NCBI GenBank assembly: GCA_023134935.1
Contig: JAGLUD010000207.1
Span: 1-6,817, forward strand
Length of the DNA stretch: 6,817 nt
From: Paracoccaceae bacterium
GTDB taxonomy: Bacteria > Pseudomonadota > Alphaproteobacteria > Rhodobacterales > Rhodobacteraceae
Reading direction: 5' to 3'
The translations under genes and the position numbers were made by a program. Below are positions 1-6,030 of the stretch, in pieces. The number at the start of each line of letters is the position of its first letter. The first letter of the stretch is position 1. Under the pieces are notes generated by a model that saw only the letters and a program-made list of their open reading frames with translations, did no database searches and had not been told where the DNA came from.

Positions 1-250
1 CACGGGCGATTTCTTCGACTGCGATTGTGTGTGCAAGGTACCCCATGCCAGCGCCGCCATATTCTTCTGGAACGGTGATGCCGTGCAGGCCTAGTTCTCC
101 CATTTCCGTCCATAACTCGGGCGGGAATTCGTTTTTAGCGTCGATTTCAGCGGCCATCGGGGCGACGCGGTCTTGCGCCCAACGGTGGGCCATATCGCGC
201 AGGGCCTCGTTATCTTCTCCGCAGGCAAAATTCATCGAGGCGTTAAACAT
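1..250 (-). CDS. ivd: Acyl-CoA dehydrogenase, probably isovaleryl-CoA dehydrogenase (N-terminal part only)
   Basis: Only the first 83 codons lie in the window; the gene runs off the left edge. Seen: an alpha-helical N-terminus (ALRDMAHRWAQDRVAPMAAE, residues 16-35), then ELWTEMGELGLHGITVPEEY (45-64) and GGAGMGYLAHTIAVEEIAR (65-83). This is the N-terminal helical domain of FAD-dependent acyl-CoA dehydrogenases. From memory, the wording matches bacterial isovaleryl-CoA dehydrogenases, which oxidise isovaleryl-CoA to 3-methylcrotonyl-CoA in leucine breakdown and pass electrons to ETF. The ATG at 250 is preceded by AAAGGAAT, a plausible ribosome binding site about 6 nt away. A long palindrome at 274-299 lies in the promoter zone and suggests repressor control. 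Methylcrotonyl-CoA carboxylase genes would be expected further downstream, outside the window. The acyl-CoA dehydrogenase family is near certain; the isovaleryl specificity is inferred, because the catalytic base region is not visible. Confidence 0.85.
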   Translation of the reverse strand, partial: MFNASMNFACGEDNEALRDMAHRWAQDRVAPMAAEIDAKNEFPPELWTEMGELGLHGITVPEEYGGAGMGYLAHTIAVEEIAR

Positions 251-273
251 AGGGATTCCTTTCGTGTATTTTC

Positions 274-299
274 ATTAACTGAACATATGTTCACTTAAT
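274..299. promoter_or_regulatory. Near-perfect 26-bp palindrome, probable repressor operator upstream of the acyl-CoA dehydrogenase gene
   Basis: The centre is a perfect 14-bp palindrome, TGAACATATGTTCA (280-293). One mismatched pair (279/294) is followed by five more perfect pairs, ATTAA against TTAAT (274-278 and 295-299), so 12 of 13 base pairs match. The left edge is 23 bp from the ATG at 250, so the site should overlap the core promoter or the transcription start. TetR-family repressors often use palindromic operators of this size, and TetR- and MerR-family proteins are known regulators of branched-chain amino acid and fatty acid breakdown genes in proteobacteria. Which regulator binds here is inference; no candidate gene is in the window. 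No convincing -35/-10 pair could be placed around it. Confidence 0.6.
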
Positions 300-313
300 A
301 TGCAAGGAAGTTC

Positions 314-1435
314 TTATGCGGCGAGTAATGTTCGCTCGATTAACCAATACGCACCGATGGCGGCGACACCTAATGACAGTGGAATTGTGATAACGGCTCG
401 GTACCAGCTTTTGCGGCCAAACCATGCACCGAACAGGGCGAAGCATAGGGCGATGACCGTCAATTGACCGAGTTCTACGCCGATGTTGAAGCCGATCAGA
501 CCGGAGACAAATTGGGATTGCACGAAGCCGACTTCGGTCAGGACGCCTGCGAAGCCTAGGCCGTGGAGGAGGCCAAATCCGAAGACCACGTAGGGGCGCC
601 AACGGCTGAGGCCACTCATGAAGACATTCTCGATGCTGACATAAACGATGGAGGCGGCAATCAGCGGTTCCACGATTGCGGGCGGTACGGTGACCCAGCC
701 GAGCATCCCCATGGCGAGCGAGATGGTGTGGGCCAGCGTGAAAGACGAAATCTGCCATAAAAGCGGGCGCATTTGGGTGGAGAGCAGGAATAGGCCGACA
801 ACGAATAATATATGGTCGAGGCCTTTGGGGATGATGTGCTCAAACCCGATTGCGATGTAGTTGGCGAAGACCGACAGGCCGGATTGTTGGGTGACGCCGA
901 TAACGGAAATGGGGTCGGTGAGCTGGCCGGATTGCAGGTAGGCGGAGTAGCCGTCTTCGCCCTCGGGTGTGGTTACGCGCACGATCAGAGGGCCTAGGTT
1001 TTCGGACCAACCGAAGGTTAACTCTTGCGCGCCTGCAGGGATTTTCCCTTTGATTTTCAGAGTCGTGTCGCGAACCAGTTCGATATCGCCGACCTCTGGG
1101 ATATCTAGTGCGGTGGTCGATGTTGGCAGGTGTTCGCCGTCGATTGTGGCTGTAATGGCGGATAGAAATTGAGCCTCGTAACCGGTGAACTCTTTGGCGA
1201 GAAGGCTCGGAGGTAGCAGGCGTAACGCATCATACCGTGCGGCGTCTTGAGATTCGGAGGTGTCGGAGAGGTTTGGGTCAACCTCGGCGATCAGGGCCTC
1301 TAGGGTTACGCGAAATTCAACCTCGAAGCTGCCTTGGGTGAAGCGGATGTCGGCAACGGCCGGGCGCAGTTCGTGGGCGGTTGCCGTTAGGGGCAACAAC
1401 AGGATTATGAACAGGGCCGAAAGGATTGCGCGCAC
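314..1435 (-). CDS. HupE/UreJ_2-family exported membrane protein, putative metal-handling
   Basis: A 373-residue protein from a GTG start at 1435. I chose it because AAGGA lies 8 nt upstream and because translation then begins directly with a signal peptide (RAILSALFIILLLPLTATA, residues 2-20) with an A-x-A cleavage site. The upstream ATG at 1528 would add 31 charged residues and run across the divergent gene's start. After cleavage the mature protein begins HELRPAVADIRF (21-32), a typical opening for this family, followed by a periplasmic domain to about residue 185. The C-terminal half holds about six membrane segments with family signatures: HIIPKGLDHILF (H200, D207, H208), FTLAHTISLAMG (H236), FGLLHGLGFAGVL (H291) and FNIGVELGQL. 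Membrane-embedded His/Asp motifs of this kind are associated with nickel or cobalt permeases of the HupE/UreJ group. Substrate and direction of transport are not known here. No urease or hydrogenase gene is nearby, so those roles look unlikely. It is divergent from the DUF4198 gene, with 70 bp between the starts. Confidence 0.85.
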   Translation of the reverse strand: MRAILSALFIILLLPLTATAHELRPAVADIRFTQGSFEVEFRVTLEALIAEVDPNLSDTSESQDAARYDALRLLPPSLLAKEFTGYEAQFLSAITATIDGEHLPTSTTALDIPEVGDIELVRDTTLKIKGKIPAGAQELTFGWSENLGPLIVRVTTPEGEDGYSAYLQSGQLTDPISVIGVTQQSGLSVFANYIAIGFEHIIPKGLDHILFVVGLFLLSTQMRPLLWQISSFTLAHTISLAMGMLGWVTVPPAIVEPLIAASIVYVSIENVFMSGLSRWRPYVVFGFGLLHGLGFAGVLTEVGFVQSQFVSGLIGFNIGVELGQLTVIALCFALFGAWFGRKSWYRAVITIPLSLGVAAIGAYWLIERTLLAA

Positions 1436-1505
1436 GGTAATGTTCCTTGACTTATTCCTTGCAAAAACCGAACCATACACTCTGATTTTGGCAATGGAAG
1501 ATGTA
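1436..1505. promoter_or_regulatory. Divergent intergenic region between the HupE-like and DUF4198 genes
   Basis: This 70-bp gap must hold the 5' signals of both divergent genes. It contains an exact direct repeat TTCCTTG at 1443-1449 and 1455-1461, start to start 12 bp. Read on the minus strand, the copy nearer the HupE-like gene (CAAGGAA) is its ribosome binding site. A weak plus-strand promoter candidate is TTGCAA (1459-1464), 16 bp, TCTGAT (1481-1486). The plus-strand ribosome binding site GGAAG (1496-1500) lies 5 nt before the ATG at 1506. No CueR-like CTTCC/GGAAG dyad is present, so there is no sequence evidence that the neighbouring copper regulator controls these genes. Confidence 0.4.
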
Positions 1506-2336
1506 ATGCGGAACTCACGAATTTTCACGACGGTTTTGATGGGATTTATGGCTGTGGTGCGCCCTGCGGCAGCGCATGAATTCTGGCTCGATGCGCTGGA
1601 TTACACGCTTGAAGTCGGGCAGGAATTACAGGTTGATATTCGGGTTGGGCAGGATTTTAAGGGCAACAAATACAGCTTTAACCCTAACCTGTTCTACGAT
1701 TTCAGTGTGACGGATATGGATGGCAAAGCAGCGATCGATGGGCGGATCGGAGATCAGCCAGCGGTCGCCATGACGCCGGTTAACGAAGGGTTGCTGGTGC
1801 TGAACCATTTCTCTACCGCTCAGCTGTTGACCTATAAAGATGATGGGAAGTTCGAGAGCTTTATTCTGAACAAGGGTCTAGACTGGGTGCTGGAAGAACA
1901 TGTTGCACGTGGCTTGCCTGTTTATGGATTTGGAGAGGGGTATACGCGGTTCGCGAAGTCCTTGATTGCTGTTGGCGAGGGCGCCGGACGGGATGCTCAT
2001 ACAGGTATGCCGTTCGAATTAGTGGCGCTGCAAAACCCTTATACCGACGATATTTCCAACGGGCTGCCTGTGCGCCTTTTTTTGGGTGCGAACGGGATTG
2101 CCGATATTCAAATCGACATTTTACGACGCCCTGCGGATGGCAGCGAAGTTGTGAAAACGCGCGTGGTAACGGATGAAACAGGGCTGGCGTTTATACCGAT
2201 AACCAGCGGAGACGTTTACATGATAAACGCCGTGCATATGACTATACCATCGGACGAGGATATTGAGAGAACGACAGCGGTTTGGCATAGCCTTTGGGCT
2301 TCTCTAACGTTCAAAGCGGGATTTGCAGGAGAGTGA
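1506..2336 (+). CDS. DUF4198-type periplasmic protein, putative metal-associated
   Basis: A 276-residue protein. The ATG at 1506 is chosen over the ATG at 1494 because GGAAG lies 5 nt upstream and the reading then starts with a compact signal peptide (residues 1-23, ending RPAAA). Upstream in-frame codons back to 1260 overlap the opposite gene and are not credible. The mature protein would begin HEFWLDALDY (24-33). Later segments fit the DUF4198 family (PF10670): GQDFKGNKYSFN, NKGLDWVLEEH, EGYTRFAKSLIAVGEG, GMPFELVALQNPYTD, an Ig-like beta-rich C-terminus, and the ending NAVHMTIP plus WHSLWASLTF. The family is exported and has been linked to nickel or cobalt uptake systems (NikK-type components); its biochemical role is not settled. 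Conserved-looking histidines include H24 and those in the VHM and WHS motifs. The stop is followed 1 nt later by the methyltransferase gene, so the two are very likely co-transcribed. Confidence 0.82.
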   Translation: MRNSRIFTTVLMGFMAVVRPAAAHEFWLDALDYTLEVGQELQVDIRVGQDFKGNKYSFNPNLFYDFSVTDMDGKAAIDGRIGDQPAVAMTPVNEGLLVLNHFSTAQLLTYKDDGKFESFILNKGLDWVLEEHVARGLPVYGFGEGYTRFAKSLIAVGEGAGRDAHTGMPFELVALQNPYTDDISNGLPVRLFLGANGIADIQIDILRRPADGSEVVKTRVVTDETGLAFIPITSGDVYMINAVHMTIPSDEDIERTTAVWHSLWASLTFKAGFAGE

Positions 2337-2337
2337 A

Positions 2338-2796
2338 ATGAGCATTTGGAACAAGTACTTCGACTGGCCACCGGTTTGGCTGCTGATCTTTATGGCAATC
2401 GCCTGGGTGCAGGCGCAGATTTGGAACCCGCTGTCGTATGAGACGGGTTTCACGACACTGATCGGGCGTGGTGCGATTTTGTTCGGAATCGTGTTGATGG
2501 GCGTTAGTTTCGTGATGTTTCAGAAGCATCGAACATCTGTGGTGCCGAAGCGCACGCCCAATACTATCATCACGTCTGGGCCGTATAAATACTCGCGAAA
2601 CCCTATCTATGTGGCGGATGCGATTGTCTTAATCGGGTATGTTCTGACGCTTGGATCGGTGATTTCGTTTGTTCTGGTACCCACTTTCGCATGGGTGATC
2701 CGCAAGCGTTTTATCAACGGCGAGGAAGTTGGAATTCGCGCCGAGTTTGGGCAGGCATATGAGGACTACTGCCAACAAACCCGACGCTGGATATAA
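2338..2796 (+). CDS. Isoprenylcysteine carboxyl methyltransferase-like membrane methyltransferase
   Basis: A 152-residue membrane protein. The ATG at 2338 has AGGAG (2327-2331) 6 nt upstream and starts 1 nt after the DUF4198 stop, so the two genes form an operon. Hydrophobic segments lie at about 12-28, 41-61 and 92-121 (the last is probably a helical hairpin). The C-terminal half carries the family signature GPYKYSRNPIY (81-91), then E129-E130, FGQAYEDYC (137-145) and a final RRWI. This pattern belongs to the bacterial ICMT/phospholipid methyltransferase-like group, which binds S-adenosylmethionine at the membrane. Bacterial members rarely have a known substrate, and bacteria generally lack prenylated CaaX proteins, so protein methylation should not be assumed; a lipid or small molecule is possible. 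The gene converges on the cytochrome c gene with a 3-bp gap. Confidence 0.82.
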   Translation: MSIWNKYFDWPPVWLLIFMAIAWVQAQIWNPLSYETGFTTLIGRGAILFGIVLMGVSFVMFQKHRTSVVPKRTPNTIITSGPYKYSRNPIYVADAIVLIGYVLTLGSVISFVLVPTFAWVIRKRFINGEEVGIRAEFGQAYEDYCQQTRRWI

Positions 2797-2799
2797 ACG

Positions 2800-3201
2800 T
2801 CAGTACCCGTTTGCAGCTTGAAGTTCACGCACGTACTTTGTGATCCAGCGGATTTCAGCGTCGGTGATGCCTTCCACTGGAGGCATGTCACCGAACGGCC
2901 AGTGGTGCGCGCGCACACCGTTCTTGGCGGCGTTTGTAAACGCGCCATCACCGTGGTGTCCGACTTTGTAAAATGCGTGCAGGAATGTTGGGCCGGTTTC
3001 TGTGCCTGCAGCGTTGATACCGTGACATGCAGCGCAATTTTCCTCAAACGCGATCTGGCCACTTTGGGCAATTTGCGAGAACTCCGGTATGTTGATGTTG
3101 GTGGCTTCTTCGCCCGCGGAACTTGGGCCGGTAAACAGAGTCCACGCGGCGTAAGACACGCCAAGTATGATCGCTAATACGGCTATCATTTTAATGTTCA
3201 T
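2800..3201 (-). CDS. Membrane-anchored or exported class I-type cytochrome c in the copper operon
   Basis: A 133-residue protein with an N-terminal hydrophobic stretch (residues 4-23) that is either an uncleaved anchor or a signal peptide; no clear A-x-A site follows, which favours an anchor. A single haem attachment motif CAACH (56-60) and a probable axial methionine M106 in GDMPPVEG mark a small mono-haem c-type cytochrome working on the periplasmic side. It also carries two His-His pairs, GHHGDGAF (81-88) and AHHWPFGDM (98-106), the second just before the axial Met. I recall this pattern from related alphaproteobacterial cytochromes, but its function is unknown to me. The ATG overlaps the TGA of the upstream regulator gene (ATGA), with GGGA 5 nt before it, so translation is probably coupled. 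As the last gene of the copA operon it is expected to be copper-induced. Possible roles are accepting electrons from periplasmic Cu(I) or replacing a copper-sensitive carrier; both are inference. Confidence 0.88.
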   Translation of the reverse strand: MNIKMIAVLAIILGVSYAAWTLFTGPSSAGEEATNINIPEFSQIAQSGQIAFEENCAACHGINAAGTETGPTFLHAFYKVGHHGDGAFTNAAKNGVRAHHWPFGDMPPVEGITDAEIRWITKYVRELQAANGY

Positions 3202-3605
3202 AATATTCCCTTTGCTGTGTTTTCACCCGCTAGCCCCTGAAGGATCGGGCAGTCTGGCCTGTCATCCCCGTGGCATTTGTTAACCAATTCAGACAAGGTC
3301 GCCTGCATGGCTTTCAGTTCTTGAATTTTATGTGTCATCTTGTCGAGATGCCCGCGCGCCATGGCTTTTACGTCTGCACTTGCGCGGTCCGTGTCCTCGT
3401 AAAGGGACAGCAGGGTGCGGCAGTCCTCGATGGTGAACCCGAGCCCCCTCGCCCGACTTAGGAAGGCCAGTTTGTGCATGTGCGTCTCGCTGAAATCGCG
3501 GTAACCGTTGTCTGTACGGTCAGGCGAAATCAGGCCGATGTCTTCGTAATATCGGATGGTTTTTGCGGGCAATCCGCTGTTGGTTGAAGCTTCGCCGATG
3601 TTCAT
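3198..3605 (-). CDS. cueR: CueR/HmrR-type Cu(I)-responsive MerR-family regulator
   Basis: A 135-residue MerR-family activator. The N-terminal winged helix-turn-helix is clear (MNIGEASTNSGLPAKTIRYY, then GLISP and NGYRDF), followed by a long dimerisation helix (about 78-108). The metal-binding loop reads CHGDDRPDC (C111 to C119, seven residues between), the same spacing as the Cu(I) cysteines of E. coli CueR. S76 in the SADVK motif matches the serine typical of sensors for monovalent metals (Cu, Ag, Au) rather than the cysteine of Zn or Hg sensors. The C-terminal CCHH tail of E. coli CueR is absent. The start overlaps the copA stop (ATGA), with GGAG 8 nt upstream. Its expected target is the dyad promoter at 6031-6061, so it should activate its own operon. 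Direct copper response is inferred from these residues; silver or gold response is also possible. Confidence 0.93.
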   Translation of the reverse strand: MNIGEASTNSGLPAKTIRYYEDIGLISPDRTDNGYRDFSETHMHKLAFLSRARGLGFTIEDCRTLLSLYEDTDRASADVKAMARGHLDKMTHKIQELKAMQATLSELVNKCHGDDRPDCPILQGLAGENTAKGIL

Positions 3606-6004
3606 TTTCCATTCTCCGGTTTCCAGCGTTTTAACAGCAACGAATTACTGACGACGCTAACGCTTGAGAATGCCATAGCGGCACCGGCCAACGCTGGGTT
3701 AAGAAAACCAAGCGCTGCGATGGGAATGCCGATGACGTTGTAAATAAACGCCCAAAACAGGTTTTGGCGAATTTTTGACGATGTAGCGCGCGCAACCTTA
3801 AGCGAGGAATGCACTAGCGTTGGATCTGCTTGCATCAGTACAAATCCGGCGGTTTCCAGTGCCACATCTGCACCTCCACCCATGGCAATGCCTAGGTCAG
3901 CTACCGCGAGTGCAGGCGCATCGTTTACACCATCGCCAACCATGGCCACGTGATGCCCTTCAGCCACGAGAGCTTTGAGGGTTGCGACTTTATCGTCAGG
4001 CCGCATCTCGGACTTCACTTCGTCGATGCCAACTAGTTTGGCGATATGCGCTGCGGTCTGCGGATTGTCGCCCGTCAGCAGCATTGTACGAATGCCGTCG
4101 GCTTTCAGGGCAGCGACGGCGGCCGCCGCCTGCGGCCTCGGCGTATCTGCCAGACCGATAAGACCCAATGCGGTGTTGTCGCGGGAAACCCAGACGACCG
4201 TTTGACCTTGCTCTGCCATCTTCAACGCGGTGGCTTGCATGGCTTCCGTTGCACTTGGGGCGGCGTAGGTCTGACGACCGATCAGCACGGTTGTGTTGTT
4301 GACGCTGGCCACGACGCCTTCGCCGATCTTGGCAGTGAATTCAGTGGGGGCGGACAATGTCAGTTTGCGGTTTTTTGCCGTTGTTACCATAGCCTTGCCA
4401 AGCGGATGTTCGGAGCCGGATTGGGCAGAAGCCGCCAGTACCAACAATTCTTCCTCAGGCATGTCAAAACTGTGGATGCTGACAATTTCGGGTTTGCCGA
4501 TGGTTAGCGTACCGGTCTTATCAAACACCACGGTGTCGATGTTTTTGGCACGCTCCAGCGTTTCGATGTCACGTATCAGGATGCCGTGTTGCGCGGCAAC
4601 GCCTGTCCCGGCCACCAAGGCCGTGGGGGTGGCTAACCCTAGCGCGCATGGGCAGGCGATGACCATTACGGATATGGCGGCGGTCAGCGCGGTTTCGAAA
4701 TCAGCGCCTGTGGCCATCCAGCCGATTAGGGTAACCAGCGATATTACCAAAACTACGGGCACAAAAATTGCGGCTATGCGGTCGACCAAGCGTTGGATCG
4801 GGGCTTTGCCGGTTTGGGCTTCCTCCACCAGTTTTGCGATTTTGGCGAGCGTAGTGTCAGTGCCAACTTTCTTGGCGCGGACGCGTAGCAAGCCAACGCC
4901 GTTGATTGAACCGGCGATGACCTCGTCGCCCTTCTGGCGGACAACGGGCATGGACTCGCCGGTTATCAGGCTTTCGTCGAGTTCGGATTCACCACGGATA
5001 ATTTCGCCGTCTACGGGTAGGCGCTCGCCGGGTTTTACGATGATGACGTCGCCGATTAGAACTTCGGAAATGGTGACCTCGACCTCCTCGCTGGCGCGAA
5101 GGACGATGGCGCTGTTGGGGCGTAGGGACATCAGTTGGCGAAGGGCTGAAGAAGCGGAGCGTTTGGCGCGGGCCTCTAGCACTTTACCGGCCAAGATCAG
5201 GGTTATAACGACGGCGGATGCTTCAAAATATAGGTGGCCTTTGGCCTCTGACCCTAGGGAGACAAGCATCCAAACGCTGTAGAAATAGGCGGCGCTTGTG
5301 CCCATGACGACCAGTTGGTCCATGTTACCGGCTCTGGCTTTCAGGGCGCTCCATGCGGCGCGATAGAAACGTCGGCCAACCCAGAATTGGACGGGGGTAG
5401 CGAGAGCTAGTTCGGCGAGTGGCGGGATGCCTAGCTCGATACCTGCCAGCATGAATATCATCTGTGACACGAGGGGTAGCGACAGGATCGTTGCCACAGA
5501 AAGTTCAATTAAATCCTTACGTTGCGCGGCAGCAACTTCCTTTTCACGGTTGTCACCGGTTTTCTCTGCGACGGTGGCAGGGTACCCTACGTCAGTAGAC
5601 GCTTTGGCTATTACCGCAGGCGTTGTCTGGCCAGGCACATAGTGAACCGAGGCCGTTTCTAGTGCCAGATTAACCGTTGCGGACAGCACGCCCGGCACGG
5701 ATTGCAGGGCTTTTTCCGAACGTCCAGCACAGCCCGCGCAGGTCATTTTGGCGATATTAAAAATCACTTGCGCTTCGCGAATGCCATAGCCGGTAGTGCG
5801 GACAGCGTCAGCGATGCGTTCGGGCGAAAGGGCATCACCATCGAACGATACATCCAGCTTTTCCAACGCCAGATTAACGGTCGCGGATTCGACCCCCGGC
5901 ATGGCGGCGATGGCCTTTTCTACACGGCCCGCACAGCCCGCGCAGGTCATACCTGTTACTTCGAAATTCACATTGTCGAAATGGTCAGCTGCCATATCTT
6001 CCAT
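3602..6004 (-). CDS. copA: Cu(I)-exporting P1B-type ATPase CopA
   Basis: An 800-residue, full-length heavy-metal ATPase. Two N-terminal metal-binding domains carry MTCAGC motifs (C21/C24 and C89/C92). The core then shows the actuator motif TGE (348-350), the membrane CPC motif in ACPCALGLATP (C451-P452-C453), the phosphorylated aspartate D495 in DKTGTLT, the SEHPLG motif (H533-P534) and the hinge GDGVND (690-695). The last membrane helices contain YN and MAFSS (MxxSS), which together with CPC mark the Cu(I)/Ag(I) subgroup. It pumps Cu(I) from the cytosol to the periplasm for detoxification. A cbb3-oxidase-assembly type (CcoI/CtpA) is less likely because of the CueR-type gene and operator and because no cco genes are near. 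AAGGAG (6012-6017) sits 7 nt before the ATG at 6004; an in-frame ATG at 5995 is a less likely start. It is the first gene of the operon and overlaps cueR by 4 nt. Confidence 0.97.
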   Translation of the reverse strand: MEDMAADHFDNVNFEVTGMTCAGCAGRVEKAIAAMPGVESATVNLALEKLDVSFDGDALSPERIADAVRTTGYGIREAQVIFNIAKMTCAGCAGRSEKALQSVPGVLSATVNLALETASVHYVPGQTTPAVIAKASTDVGYPATVAEKTGDNREKEVAAAQRKDLIELSVATILSLPLVSQMIFMLAGIELGIPPLAELALATPVQFWVGRRFYRAAWSALKARAGNMDQLVVMGTSAAYFYSVWMLVSLGSEAKGHLYFEASAVVITLILAGKVLEARAKRSASSALRQLMSLRPNSAIVLRASEEVEVTISEVLIGDVIIVKPGERLPVDGEIIRGESELDESLITGESMPVVRQKGDEVIAGSINGVGLLRVRAKKVGTDTTLAKIAKLVEEAQTGKAPIQRLVDRIAAIFVPVVLVISLVTLIGWMATGADFETALTAAISVMVIACPCALGLATPTALVAGTGVAAQHGILIRDIETLERAKNIDTVVFDKTGTLTIGKPEIVSIHSFDMPEEELLVLAASAQSGSEHPLGKAMVTTAKNRKLTLSAPTEFTAKIGEGVVASVNNTTVLIGRQTYAAPSATEAMQATALKMAEQGQTVVWVSRDNTALGLIGLADTPRPQAAAAVAALKADGIRTMLLTGDNPQTAAHIAKLVGIDEVKSEMRPDDKVATLKALVAEGHHVAMVGDGVNDAPALAVADLGIAMGGGADVALETAGFVLMQADPTLVHSSLKVARATSSKIRQNLFWAFIYNVIGIPIAALGFLNPALAGAAMAFSSVSVVSNSLLLKRWKPENGK
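5727..5950 (-). repeat. Tandem duplication of the HMA metal-binding domain within copA
   Basis: An exact 20-nt direct repeat occurs at 5727-5746 and 5931-5950, 204 bp (68 codons) apart. It encodes MTCAGCA plus neighbouring bases in both HMA domains. A second conserved patch encodes TVNLALE in both domains, near 5660-5680 and 5863-5883, with some differences. Two HMA domains are normal in CopA; the exact match probably reflects conserved protein sequence or an older internal duplication kept similar by recombination. Confidence 0.7.
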
Positions 6005-6030
6005 GTCACGACTCCTTTATGATTTCCTAA

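Noticed and set aside
27..278. An 83-codon plus-strand open frame over the acyl-CoA dehydrogenase N-terminus
   Set aside because: The minus strand gives a clear acyl-CoA dehydrogenase sequence; the plus-strand frame is a shadow.
1260..1505. N-terminal extension of the DUF4198 reading frame back to 1260
   Set aside because: It overlaps the HupE-like coding region on the other strand and would place an internal signal peptide about 80 residues into the protein. The ATG at 1506 has a good ribosome binding site and a normal signal peptide.
1436..1505. A second CueR operator that would link the HupE/DUF4198 group to copper
   Set aside because: No CTTCC/GGAAG dyad with the correct spacing is present and no 19-bp-spaced promoter can be drawn.
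2795..2812. Possible bidirectional terminator hairpin between the methyltransferase and cytochrome genes
   Set aside because: The stem has only 5 bp with two G-C pairs, an 8-nt loop and no T-tract on either strand.
2818..3177. A 119-codon plus-strand open frame opposite the cytochrome gene
   Set aside because: The minus strand encodes a clear haem-binding cytochrome. The Cys-rich plus-strand product is the antisense reading and has no known domain.
4293..5282. A 329-codon open reading frame on the plus strand, antisense to copA
   Set aside because: The opposite strand encodes a complete CopA with all motifs. The plus-strand product is low-complexity, rich in Ser, Thr, Ala and Arg, has no recognisable domain, and lacks a convincing ribosome binding site.
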